DNA from: Malurus cyaneus samueli
Taxonomy: Eukaryota; Chordata; Aves; Passeriformes; Maluridae
Assembly: GCA_009741485.1 (NCBI GenBank)
Contig: CM019219.1
Location: 33,266,367 to 33,330,366, forward strand
DNA length: 64,000 nt
Reading direction: 5' to 3'
Numbering within the stretch: position 1 is the stretch's first letter; each line of letters starts with the position of its first letter. The translations under genes and the position numbers were made by a program. Below, one piece after another: positions 47,701 through 59,942 of the stretch. The notes under the pieces are model-generated. The model was not told where the DNA came from. It saw only the letters and a list, made by a program, of their open reading frames with translations, and searched no databases.

Positions 47701-50700
47701 TGCTCTCCTAATGGGTTATGGATGTGAATGAAGTTTGGGTAATTAGAAAAAAAAACACCTTTTTTTCCTCTAAACTATTAAAAGTAATCTTAAGGTATTT
47801 TTTCTTTGTTAAAAATGGCAGCATTAAACTGAACTTATGCGAAAGTTCCATATAATTTAAGACCAAGAGGACAGTAGAGTTAACCCAGGTCAGCACTTGC
47901 TCTTTACCTCATCAGTTTTCTCTGTTTTCTTAAATAATTTTGATAATTGGCCTTTTAAAATAGATTTCCTGTGGATCACATCCTGGCTATGAATGCAAGC
48001 TTTAGAGAGTATTTGTTTTACATATTAATATCTGACTTTCTATTTTTTTTTTTTTAAACTTAGACAGTAAAGACTTCAAAATCCCAGATTTGGAAAAATC
48101 TGGAGAAATTTTAGGAACAATAAGGCTCCTTCCTCCAGTCTCGCAGCAGCTACTGTAGCATTATAATAACTTACACTCTGCTAACTTCAGCTGGAGCAGA
48201 GGATGAGCACCCTGAGCCCCTTCACATGGTGGCACAGACTGGCAGCACATGGAAAACATGCTATAGAAACCACTCAGCCATGCATGAAATAATCAGGAGC
48301 TAAATATTGTTTGCAGAAATCACAGGGAAAATATCTTATGTAATGGATAAAGCAAATAAAATGGAACTGTTCATGGAAAATTTTTGAGCAGAAAAGAAAA
48401 ATAAACAGGTCAAAGAAATCAGTAACAAAGAACTATTTATCAGTTGGATCCATCACAAAAGGAAAAGAACAGCAATTGTGTAATTTTCTGCTCCAGGAAA
48501 TGAAGTACACACACGACTGGAAGTGTTTTAGCTAACAGATTACACCTACTACAATTCATTAGAATAAAAAAGATAATTGCTAATCCCATTTCTGCAAACA
48601 TTTAAATGTTCAACCCTAATAAAAGGACCTAATTAGATTGCACTGATAAATGCAAATCTCTTCAAAATAGCTGCAAGCAGACACATGTGCCTCAATGGTT
48701 TCCAACGAGAATTGACAAGTGGAAAGCAGCTGGCAATGTAAAAGACTTCAGCTCTCCTGGAGCCACGAAAGCTCTCAGAGGTTCATATTTCAGCTGTGGC
48801 AAGCTCAGAAAATACTTTTAATTGGCAATCACCTGAGCCATGATCACCACAAAGGTGAGTGAGGACAGAGAGCAGTGCTTGCTAAACCACCAACGGGGAC
48901 TCTTCATGTAGACCTGACCCCATAAATGCGAGGAAAAGACACAAAGCTAAGAAACGGATAATAAATAATACCCAGAAACACAAATAAAATATGAGACCAT
49001 GAGTTTTAAGCTAACTCAAGCTTGAATGAGCATTTATTGCCTGGAAATTACAGCTACCAGGCTGCATAGCCTTGTACTTTACCAAAATAACAAAGCCAGA
49101 AAAGAAAGCTGAACCACTGTGGGTGGTGAGCAGGGCTCCTGGAACCCCTCTACTAGCCGAGGACACTGTGGGAGGACTTTGGCCATGCTCACCAATGACC
49201 AGCTCTGCTTAGGCAGCTTCCAACCTATTCTAGATCCGAGCATCTTCTGTTTGATCCTTTCCCGTCCCTCAGGTTCTGCCAATCACATTGTGCCTTTCCA
49301 AACATCTCTTGAGGCCTCATCCCCCAGGGACCTGTAGACACTCATCAGGAAGAAACAGTGAGTGCTCTCAATCCTGCCACAAGCTGACCTTAGCTAACCT
49401 GTGTCTGCTTTTTCACTTCTCTTCTTTGGTTAAAAACCAGTACAGCTGTTCCAATTTCAACCCATTAGTTGGAAAATTAAGCAATTAATGCAGATAACAT
49501 CTGTGGACAATGATTCTGTTATAGGAACCAAAGTGTAAATGGAAGCCAATTTCAGGAGCTGGAGGCTTACTATATCTTCAGGGAAAAGAAAATAAAAAGT
49601 GAGAGAGAATGACTCTCCACAGAACCTGAACCTCCTGGCAATTAGATACAGGAAGATATTTATAGTATGATGAAGAACAAAGAGGAAACCATTACAGCAG
49701 TCCAGAAAGGGGACCATTTCAGGAGAGTAGTTTTATTTTAATCTCTGCAGACTGATGTACTTGTTTAAGAAATACACAGTCAGTGATCTGACTTTGTACA
49801 TGCCACTGAACTAAAGCTATGTGATACAAATCCTGTAGGTATTCAATATTTAAAAGTGGTTTTGAGGAAAAAATACATTACTGGAGAACAATGATACCTC
49901 TTCTAATCAAGGTAATTGTGAACGTGATTTTGTGTCATCATGATTAAACCACAATTTCGCAGACTGCTGACAAGTTTCATTAAGGGCAAATTATATTTTC
50001 TCTCCTGCAAAATTAAGAAGGCATTAGAGAGAATTATCAGTCCTCACTGATCTTATAATGGATTATATCAATATTCGACATTTTTGTCAGTGAGCCTCTC
50101 ATGCAAAATACTTCAGATCTTTTACTTCTGATCTGCTTTCAAGAAACAGTAAAAGCAGCTTAAAATGCCAATGGTAAATACTTATGGCACTAAATAACCT
50201 ATAGCTTTAATTGTAAATAGGAAAAGCTCTATCAGGTGACAACTGAAAGATACCTTCCCCTACACTGCCCCATTTCCATGCTCCTGCGATGTTCCTCACC
50301 ACAGAAAGCTGGGAATTTATACACCCCTGTCCAATAACCTTGTCGCTACGGGGAATGCTACCAACAAGAAAATAACAAGGGGGTTACTGTTTTGTTTTTA
50401 CCAAAAGAGAAAAAATTTAGAGAATAATTTGTCTGTTTAATTCAATCAACAGAAGTTCCTGACTTCTGGGGAGGTTGAAGATTTTGGTTATTACTCCCAG
50501 AGTTCTGCATGGTAATAATATAATTTTTACAATACTTTTGTGACATTGCTTATATGTTTGAGAGCTTCAAACCAAACAACTCATTAATTCCTGCACATTG
50601 CAATTTAACCAAAACGTCTATTTTTTCCATTTCAATAAAGTAAATTCATCTTTGTAACTGCTTACTTCGGACTGAGAGCAATTAGAGGCACTAGAAATGC

Positions 50701-51221
50701 AAGCCAGAAGTACCCCCAATCACCTCATTGTTCCTTATAGACACATAAATTAACCCTTCTCCTCATATAATGCATATTGCTGCACATTCTATCCCACTGT
50801 TTTCTTCTAAATTAAGATTAAACTGCATAGCTTATCACAAGCCTTCATTTTCTGGCACCACCGTGAAGAATTTAGTGTTTTTACACACTTGCATGGAGGG
50901 AGCTCGAAGTGAAGTATTACTCAGACAAGAGTAGAAAATCTACAAAAGCAGAAATCTGCCTTTAAACTGAGATCTAAACCTTTCTTATCCCTTTGAACAG
51001 AGCAGGAAGAGTCCTACTCCCTTGCAGATAAATCAGGTACAATATTATGGGGCAATTTAAGGAGCAAAGGTTTTTTGTGAATCATTCAGCAAAATAAGGG
51101 TTTGGTCATGCCCAAACTGAGCTCACACACAGTAAATTTCAGGTGATAAAGGACAAATAGTCAGTGTTAGGTTCAAAAATCAGCAGTGTCTCATCAGGTG
51201 TTGCTTTCATCCATTGCACTG
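44736..51221. other. Intergenic or intronic sequence, no gene seen
   Basis: About 6.5 kb of mainly AT-rich sequence. A short GT run lies at 45249-45259. An unrecognised minus-strand frame at 45492-45743 is listed separately. I found no repeats or RNA genes. Confidence 0.45.
45492..45743 (-). other. Unrecognised 83-codon open frame of coding-like composition
   Basis: The minus-strand translation is charged, rich in Lys, Glu and Ala, and predicted to be largely helical in its first 60 residues (for example KSCKESHQKALNEALEAV). That is unlike the Cys/Ser/Leu-rich noise of most frames here. It lacks an obvious domain and a supporting promoter. It could be a fragment of an old retroviral gene or an exon. 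The flanking DNA on the minus strand has stops in every frame. Confidence 0.2.
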
Positions 51222-51512
51222 GGGTCAGTCTCTTCTGGCTCAGGGGAACAGACGAGAGGAAATGGCCTTAACTTGCACTAGGAAAGGTTCAGGGTAGATA
51301 TTAGAAACAATTTTTCCTTGAAAGAATGGTCAGAGATTTGGAATACATTGCCCAGGGAGATGGTGGAATCACCATCTCTGGAAGTACTCAAGAGGAAGCT
51401 GGATCTGGATTTTGGGACCCGGTTTAGGGGTGATGATGGTGATTCTGGGGAAATGATTGGACTCGATTATCTTGAATGTCTCCTCTGACCATGATGACCC
51501 TGATTCTGTGTA
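51222..51512 (+). mobile_element. CR1 LINE fragment, 3' region (diverged)
   Basis: The sense CR1 order is preserved: 'ggggtcagtctcttctggct', 'gaggaaatggccttaacttg', 'cattgcccagggagatggtg', 'ccatctctggaagtactcaa', then 'tgattggactcgattatctt' and a 'gattctgtg' end. It is more diverged than the copies at 39214 and 44211. Confidence 0.85.
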
Positions 51513-51594
51513 ACACATGTTCCAGCATGAGCTCAAGACCAGGTTGGGAAGCAGTGAGAGACCAGAAAGGTCAATGTCTTGAGACATTTTGGGT

Positions 51595-52168
51595 TGCCTG
51601 TGTGTGGGGGAAGGGGCAATGCCCTGCCCTGTAACTCAAATCCCACCAGAGCCTGTATCCCAGCCTGGCAGAGCTGCCAGCCCCTGTCATACCACAGTCC
51701 CTGCCCCACACTCCACCCCTGGAGCCCCTAATCCTGCTCAAGTGGCCAAATGACTGGAATTTCCATGTGGGGCAAGGGCCCAGGAAAGCCAAGGGGTACT
51801 TAGGGCCAAGCACGAGGCCATCAGATTCCGACCCTATGTCCTCTTGAAATTTGTTAGCTGAACTCCTCTGGACCCCAGGAGCTGGTATCTATGTGTGTCC
51901 TTTGCTATATCTTTTTTGTCTTTCTCTCTTTCTTCTTCTAATTCCCTTTTCTCAGAACTTTTTGAGTAACTTCAAATTGAGTGGGCTTCAAGTTTGCTAT
52001 GTCAAATGGCCAAGTTAATGCTTGAGAAATGTTTTATCTTGATTGAATGTTGCCCTAAACCTTCCGCCAAATGTTCTCAGATTTGTCTGAAGTTACCAGT
52101 AAAGTTCTTTGTGTCCTTTTGACCTCTTGAGAATATCTTGTGGGTATTTGTCCAGGGGGTCTAACACA
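51595..52168 (+). mobile_element. LTR-like element (LTR-D)
   Basis: It begins TGCCTGTGTGTG and ends GGTCTAACACA. A 4-bp direct repeat GGGT lies at both edges (51591-51594 and 52169-52172), consistent with a target-site duplication. A TATA-like GCTATATC lies near 51904 and an AGTAAA near 52099. Its boundaries rest on TG...CA ends and the short duplication only, because no second copy occurs in the window. It lies between a CR1 and repeat F. Confidence 0.65.
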
Positions 52169-52189
52169 GGGTGTATGAACAACTGTAGC

Positions 52190-52525
52190 AAACTGTAGTG
52201 AAACATTACCAAAGGAGGGACTTGTTCCCCTTGTAAAACTCTTGCTCTCTCCTGTCACTTCGGCTCACCAGGGAAGGATTCTGGGAATGACTCAGCTGAA
52301 CTGGAGGTGATAAACAAGTTCCATAACCCTGGAAAACAAGGAACAGAAGCAGTGAGAGCTCACCCTGTGGTGTGTGGTGCTGGTTCTGACCATGGCGTGT
52401 TCCTGGTGTGCTTTATGGGGGTTGGCTCAGACACTTTGTTGTGCTTCACAAGAATGCAAGCCCAAAACAAGCTCACGGGTTAAAACCCCTGGATTTTTGC
52501 AACAAACTGATACTTCTATGCACCT
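52190..52525 (+). repeat. Dispersed repeat F, copy 1
   Basis: Homologous to the reverse complement of 20020-20345. It starts about 20 bases after LTR-D, but the copy at 20 kb has no LTR-D beside it, so F is a separate unit or the internal leader of a different element. It carries TGACTCAGC (52288-52296), which is conserved in both copies. An 85-codon frame here shows no function. Confidence 0.7.
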
Positions 52526-52751
52526 GCTGGGGGGCGGAGCGGGAAGGCAGCGTTGTTTCTCATTGTTTCAAAGAGGACACGTGTTCCTCCTAACAGGGAA
52601 GTCAGGACTGACCCTTTTGGCAAAGAAATGAGAATTTTTGCCATAAAAAGGGAATTTTTTATGAATTTATGCCAAAGATAATACACGATGAAACCCCTAT
52701 CCTTGGGGTGAAGTCTTAGTCTTTTAGCCTATTCTGTACCCCTCTACAAAT
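52526..52751. other. Spacer between repeat F and CR1
   Basis: Short sequence with no recognised element. It includes a GC-rich 'ggggggcggagcgggaaggc' that is not shared with the other F copy. Confidence 0.5.
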
Positions 52752-53075
52752 TCATAGAATCGTGGAATGATTTGGGTTGGAAAGTACCTTAAAGCTCATC
52801 TTGTTCTACCCCCAGCCATGGGCAGGGACACCTCCCACTGTCCCAGGCTGCTCCCAGCCCCAATGTCCAGCCTGGCCTTGGGCACTGCCAGGGATCCAGG
52901 GGCAGCCACAGCTTCTCTGGGCACCCTCCTCTGCCTACCCTCCCAGAACAATTCCTTCCCAATATCCCATCTGTCCCTGCCCTCTTGCAGTAGGAAGCCA
53001 TTCCCTGTGTCCTGGCACTCCAGGCTCTTGGGAATCATCCCTCTCCATCTTTCTTGTCAGCTCCTTTCCAGGCAT
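52752..53075 (-). mobile_element. CR1 LINE fragment, 3' region
   Basis: Antisense CR1 with a well-preserved 3' terminus at the left ('catagaatcgtggaatgatt', 'gggttggaaagtacc'). The 'gggcagggacacctcccact' and 'caatgtccagcctggccttg' blocks follow, then the usual upstream sequence to about 53075, where it is 5' truncated. Confidence 0.92.
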
Positions 53076-56000
53076 CAGACAGGAAAACGGCAGAATTCCT
53101 GCAGAAGCCATCCCTGAAGAAAAGCACCAACCCTTATCAAGTACTGACTCACAAGGAACATAAAACCCCATTTTTCCCAGTCCAGAAGAGCCCCAGAGAC
53201 ACAACAAGGAGCTGCTCCAGCATCCCTTCCTCTCTGTGTCACCAACAGTCCCAGGCAGACCCTTGGGGACACATGTCCAAGTGTTTGTGAGTGTTAGGAA
53301 ATTACACTGATGTAAGAGTAACTGAATGAGAATGAAGCAAATAAATCTGCTTTGAAATTCTGTAAAATAAAATTACTTTCTCTCAAGTGCACGTATTTAG
53401 TTTAGTCATGAAAACTTTCTAAAAGAACCACTAGGTTTTATTTGATATATCAAAAAGCAAGCAACTAACATTTTTATTACCTTTGGGGCTTGCAAGAAAC
53501 TGATAAACATTTACATTTACTGTAAAAAATTAAGTTTCTGAGTCAACAGGGTATTATATATTTGTCTTAATTGGGCTGATTTTAGCCTCCTTAAATTCTG
53601 CCTAATTTTTTAACTTGGACTTTTATTTGTTGCAGAGTTTCTCATAAAAATCTGCAAGCGAATTACAAACTGTGGTTAATGAGCTATGCATAAACCTCTA
53701 TTTCTTTATCATTCTTACCATCTGCTTTGGCTGTTTTATTATCAGCCTGTAAGCCAGTAATCTATCTACTTTATTTCCTATCTCACTTGGAAAAAATGAA
53801 GAAATCCACAAGAGTTTTCAAACTCCCTGTTTTCTCTGAGTTTTTTTCTGAGTGGTGCTCTTATGGTCCAATCTTCCTCATGCTTCCATTTTCTCCACTG
53901 CCAAATTGAAACTTCCAGTTCCATTAAAGAAGCCCTTTGGATTTCCAACACTCCCCAGACAGGACAGCAATTCCAAGATCAAATTGGAATTGAAAAAAAA
54001 AAGGAAAAATAGTTCTTCCCCTCCCCACCATTCTTGTTGCAATCTTTACTGACTACAGATTTGATATAAAATACAACTATGGACTTGCAGGGAGGAAAAA
54101 CTGGAGTATTTATGTCTTATCTATCCATGTAGAAGTATTTCAGCACAGACTTTTCTCTGTACACTGCGGTGTAATGCTTTGACAGAGGTATTCCTTCCCT
54201 TCCAGTTAGGATCAGGAAGATTCTGGACATGTTCCATCACACAAGTATCATTTGGGACATTAATCTAATTAAACTCCTTCATTTTGTCTAAAAATATAAT
54301 AAAAAAACTTCAATTATTCTCTTCTGAGCTAGGCCAGTACTTCATATGATCAATAAGACAAGAATGAGAAACAGGATCAAGCTCTTTAAAAATCTATGTA
54401 AAACCCCTTAAATTCAGTGCTCTGTGGAATACAACCATCACTAAGCAGGTTAAGGAAAAGTTTCATCATGGTCTTTCCTTTCAAATTCAGCCATTATTTT
54501 CAGAACTGGCAGTTGGGTAGCATTTGTTCTTTATTCTGGAATGACTGACCTGAGGAGAAGTTGGAAAAGCCAGCAGCAAGAATGAGACTTTATTTAATGA
54601 GGCTGAATTTGTGAGAAATGATCCCGAAGTAAGCAACAGTTAACCACTAAGCTGAAAAATAGCTTTTGAATCCTCTGCAGATTTCCCAGCAGAGCTGCTG
54701 TTCTGGTGCTAAGCTCCACAGAGACTTTAATCCATTTTGCACCCAAAACGGGGCATGGGAGTGAAATTATTAGTTTCAAATGCAAGCTCAGGGGAACTTA
54801 AGCTGGTGCTGAAAACTGATACTGAAAAAGCAAAAACAGAAAAAAAAAGCTTGGGTAGACATTCTGAGGTGTCATGAGTGTCTCAGACATGCTGGGTATG
54901 AAAGGGACCTCTTAGGGTCTGTTTTGAGTGCAGGTATTTGTTAGCCCTCACCAGCTGTGTTTTCCCCCTTCCTTTCACTCTCACATACATTACAGCACTT
55001 CAGCAATAACCAGCACACCAGCAGGGCTGGCTGTCTCCCATGTTTTCTGATTTACTGTATGTTTCACAAGCCAAACAAGCCTAAATGAACAATTTGTGCT
55101 TTCCCAGTTTATTCTCAGTAAATTTCTGCGATAAGAAAAACCTCATCTTATCAGGTATAGACACTTGCCAAAGCAGAGAGAAGAGTGCAGGTACCTGCTC
55201 CGAGCCACTTTGAAGTCCACAGAAAGACCATGGGAAACATTCTTCTCTCCTAACTGAAATGATTTAAAACTTGTCTGCTCTGAGTTGGTTGCAGAGAGCT
55301 CCACAACCCAAACCAATTCTGTCTTCAAGTGTGATCCATCACTCTGTGCATGCTCCAATCCCTCCCTGCTGGCCATACAGAGGACCCAGATGGGCAATTT
55401 AGGTCAGGGAGCCAGCTCTTAGCGCTGCCGAGGTTAAGTGAGATCCATTGCTATTATTCTGACTGGAATGGAAGGGATTTCAGCAGAAAGTAAACCAGGC
55501 AGAAGCCTGTAGCCAAGAAGGGCTACGATTTCTGCATCTCCAGTCCCACCCCTCAGCCAGGAAAGAACTGTCACTCTTTGTCACAGACAAACTTTCACTC
55601 AATGGAGTCCTAAAGCAGCATGCCAGTCCAGGAAAGAACAAACACAAAACATGTCAATTTTTAGAATGGTCAATTAATACACTGGTTAACTCTATTTCTT
55701 CTTCTAGAGCCATTGCCATCTCCTACATTTCCCTTGTAATTACTCTCTATTTGTACCATGTGGAGTGAAACACAGTTTGGAAATGAGGCACCGGAGCCTC
55801 AGGCAGCTGCTGTGATACCTGGGCAGGTCACACACCAAATTCACACAGCAAATGATCTTACAAGAACTGCTTAGTGCTACAATCCTGACATACTCTTCTG
55901 ACAACAAGTAAGGTGTAATTTAGTAGTTAAAGTACCACCCTTAGGGCTAATTAGCCCTGACTGGTCTCAATAATTAGCTATGGGCCAGAAGAAAACAAGC

Positions 56001-56578
56001 CCTTTTCCAGCCTTTCCCGGAATTTGTTGGTGTAATTCCTATGTTACAGTACTTGGGTTCACAGGAAGGCAGGAAAGCAGGAAGCTTTTCAGTTTCCACG
56101 CTCCATGGCCACAAAAACACTTAAGGCATAACAGCAACAGGCAACTCTTAAGGAATCAGCAGTCATTACACACCCGCTAGGTTTCAGTTCAAGAGAGAGT
56201 TTAAGCTTTGATGAAGAATAGAGCACACCCTCAAAGATATTGACTGTTACAGAATCTACAATTGATGCACTTGTCTGTCCTTACCTCTCTGTTGTCCTGC
56301 TCCTGGTTTGTACATCAAACACAGGTAGGAATAAAGGTGTCACTTGTGTGATCTCACTGACACAGGTTTTCCCCCCCGCTCGCTGTTGGGGCTGCAGTTC
56401 TGCACTGCTTTTCCTGCAAGGCCACTTAACTCACTTCCATCCAGCTCAGCTAAAAGCACAACTGCTTAAATGCAGAAAACTTTAAAAGAAACACCAGAAG
56501 CAGTTCAGAAGCAATCTTTCTGCCATGAAATTTCTGCTAGCAACTGGGAGTTTAAAAAGCTCTCCCTTGTCTGGAGAT
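53076..56578. other. Intergenic sequence, no gene seen
   Basis: Unique AT-rich sequence. The only notable structure is the 16-bp palindrome at 55943-55958. Confidence 0.5.
55943..55958. promoter_or_regulatory. 16-bp perfect palindrome AGGGCTAATTAGCCCT
   Basis: A perfect palindrome centred on TAATTA, with a further AATTAGC 16 bases to the right (55974-55980). The core is a dimeric homeodomain-type site. The central 10-mer is shared with 28695-28704. It lies in unique sequence with no gene nearby. Confidence 0.4.
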
Positions 56579-56690
56579 ACACACACACACACACGCATAT
56601 ACACACTTAGGTACATACATAGTTATAAACATATGTATATGTATCTATCTAGATATACACATACTAGATATATAGATAAACATAGTGCAT
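56579..56690. repeat. (AC)8 microsatellite with degenerate AT/GATA-rich continuation
   Basis: An uninterrupted AC run at 56579-56594 is followed by about 95 bases of imperfect TATACA, TATG and CTAGATA motifs. It is the remains of a longer compound microsatellite. Confidence 0.85.
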
Positions 56691-59600
56691 CTGGATTACC
56701 ACTTCAGCTCATACAGGGTGGTGGTTTGAGAGGAATCCCCCATTCCCCCTCAGCAAACCCAGATCACCCAAGGGAGAGGTCTCAGAGCACCTGGACTAGC
56801 CACATTTTGATGTTCCACATTTTTGAGGAACTAAAACCAGGTGTGCTTCACCTGCTGCTGCTGCCAATTCTGTTTGTGGGCAGTGGGAGACCAAAACAAC
56901 CTCCCCAAAACAGATGTAATCCTGTAGCACCCTCTCCCATGCCAGGATGGACACAATCAGTCCTCTGTGTTCCTGGCCTGGGAGTCCTTCTCCTCCCAAA
57001 ATCTGGCCACCTTTAAAAGGATAGAGGCCATTCCAATGCTGTCCTCTTTTCCCTGGAGAAAGGTGAGATGGCGTCTACCCCCCTGTACTACATTACAGGC
57101 TATCAAATATTGGCCTTTGGGGAAGAAATGAGGCTGTCTTCCCCTGACTAAAATAATTAATAGCAGTGGACCTCCAGCACTATCAGCCAGCCCAGCTGCA
57201 ACCAGGAAAAATCCAGGACCAAGACCCCAGTTTTATAGTTTCAGTTGTGGATATTGGTGTCCACCCATCCAAAGGAGAGACTGATTCTCAGCAACGATTG
57301 CTCCAAGCTGAGTAAGAACTTGGCAAGGTTTAAAATTACAGAAGTAAGAAACTTCATGTTAAACATACCAATTTTAATATTTACCCCCTTAACATGGAAA
57401 AAGAATCCCAAACTAACAGAAAGTTTAAATGCAATAGAAGCCCTGGCAACCATTGGAAGCTAACCTTTAACCTCTCTGATCTTGAGTCACATAGCCATAA
57501 TTGTGTTAAATGCAATGCCCTTTGATTCAAAAATATCACCATTACTGTAACGGAAAAAGTAATCCTTATTTTTCATTAATGAGAGACTTGAAAATGCACA
57601 AATGGAAGCATTAACTTCTATTTTTCTTGAGCTATTAAAATAACTGTATAAAAAATCACATCAAACTATAGATCTAGACCTGCTGGCCATGCTAAAAATG
57701 ATGCTTTAAGGTGCCAAACACAAATATTTGAGTATCAGGAAAGAATTAATCCCCCAGTTGGACAAACTAAAGGCCTATCCCTTATCACTAAGGATAAACA
57801 CAATCTGTGGCATACAGCAAAAGAGCTCAGCACAGCTGATGAGGAGAGCAGCGTTTTGTGGCACTGGTGCAGCAGTTTCTGATCACCTGCTACAGGGGAG
57901 CAGCAGATTACCAGTTCATGGATAAATACTGAGACACAGAGAAGAACAACTCACAAAATGGTTCTTTAGAACGATTCAGCATTTTTTTTTGTTTAACTGA
58001 ATTGTGAACACGTGCCCCCCTGCTCCAGCTTTTTTTCAGTTGGATGTTACTGTAAGACTTGGTAACATTTCATTCTTGCAAGGAGATGAGTACCACAGCG
58101 ATTTACTGCATGTTCTGCTTCTCCACAGCCCAAAGGAGGATTGTTTCTCAAACTGAGGTTGCCTTTGGACTAAAATGCCCCTTCTGAGTGGGGACTTTTT
58201 TATCACAGAAGCTCAATACAGCCTATATTGGTTCTTGAAAACCATCTCTCCCGATACAGATCCTGAAAGTACTCTGAGGATTGCATTTCTTCCCCAAAGT
58301 AGCTTCAAACCACCTAGAAGGCTTTATAATATTTTCAGGAAGAATTTTTGGTTAAAAAAAAAAAAGATTTAAACATGCAGATTCTTGAGGAAATTCATTC
58401 TGTGCAGTACACAAGGCTGAAAACAATTTTGTGAAGTGTGGCAGCTTAGTTTTATGGAATCTCCCAAGTGGCACCAAGTACTCCCCAGTGTAAGTTACTA
58501 AGTTCCATGTCATGATTTTACTTTAAAATGTACAATTTATCTGTTCAAAGCAAGTTGAGCAATTCAACTGGAAAACACAGTGGTATAAAAGCTAATATAG
58601 ACATTTACTGAGCCAAGTTAGGGCAAATGCTGCTGCCACCACAGAGGGACCTATCCCTCCAAAAACTGTCCATCATTTTAAGGGAAGGCACATTGGGAAG
58701 CTTGGTGTAAAGAATATTCACTCTAGCACTCTCTTAAATTCAAGATGATAATTGAAAGGCTCAGAAAATCAGAGAACAAAAATAAGTTAAAAATTCCATA
58801 GCTGTGGCATGTGTGCTCAGTACTGAAGGTTGAGAACAATAATTTTAGAAGTTAAATCAAAACATTTATCATCAATAAAATACTTGTAGATGTTCTCCAA
58901 CTTAATTCACTTGCCTGCAGAAGTGTAGGGGAAAAAAGAGGAAAGAAGAGAGGACTATAGGTTAATTAGGTATTTAAAACAAGAGATAGGGAGTTCATAC
59001 TTGTACTTGCATTCTCTGTATTCTTTTATATATCACAATATACAGTGTATCACAGGACTGGGTCACCAGCGCTGACATCACCCCTGTGACTTAACACTTT
59101 AGAATTGATTCTGGTTACTCTACCAACAAGGAGAGAAAACCCGACAAATTGAATGTCACTGATTAAACTGGAAAACAGAAGGGTTTGGGTTCTTTCGACA
59201 CCCCAACAGACTCAGCTGCCACAGCAAAAAGAAGTCAGATTTGAAAATAAGGTTTTGCTTCAGTAGGAGCATGAGTCAGGCCTGTTAAGCAGCTCCTCTG
59301 TGACACGGATCTCAGACTTTCTGCCTTTGCATCAATGACAGCAACAGTGCGCACTCCTCCGCTTCAAATAAAGCCAGCCCATCCCTGTCCCTAATCTCTA
59401 GTTATACTGCTGGCCTTTCCCTCACCCTACAAAGGAAACAAAGGGGAATAATGGACAAGATAATTAGAGAACTATTTCAATGTATCTTGAAAGTTAAAAC
59501 AGTGAAAACAGGACATGGAGTGCTTGCAGTGCTCCAGAGCCCTCCCACACTCAAGAACAGAGCAAGGAACAACTAAACCCACAGAAACTGAGCTCCAATG

Positions 59601-59862
59601 TCCTTAGATCCTGAATTGACCCTTGCTCAACAGAATCTTCCTCTCACTGAAGACAGTCATGATTGCAGGGCTGGAAAATCCACCTTCTCTCTGTGTAAAT
59701 GCTAGTCTATTCACAAAACAAGTATAAAAACCTGCCATAAGTTCTGCAATTAGTCTGCTGCCTGTAATGATTGTTCTGTTTGTCCATAGAGAGACCAAGT
59801 AACCACTGAGCAAGAATTCCTAATTCAGTCTTTAGGAATCTCATAGATATCCTTGGATGGGT
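56691..59862. other. Intergenic sequence, no gene seen
   Basis: Unique AT-rich sequence. No repeat family, exon or RNA gene is supported. Confidence 0.5.
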
Positions 59863-59942
59863 GGATGGATGGATGGATGGATGGATGGATGGATGGATGG
59901 ATGGATGGATGGATGGATGGATGGATGGATGGATGGATGGAT
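59863..59942. repeat. (GGAT)20 microsatellite
   Basis: Twenty uninterrupted GGAT units, preceded by two imperfect ones. The run without a single substitution suggests a young, variable locus. The apparent MDGWMDGW and HPSI peptides on the two strands are translations of the repeat. Confidence 0.97.

Noticed and set aside
52420..52500. tRNA-derived SINE head in repeat F (tggctcag ... gggttaaaacccc)
   Set aside because: The spacing between the A-like and B-like boxes is about 10 bases too long, and the B-like box lacks the conserved TTCGA core, so this is weak evidence only.
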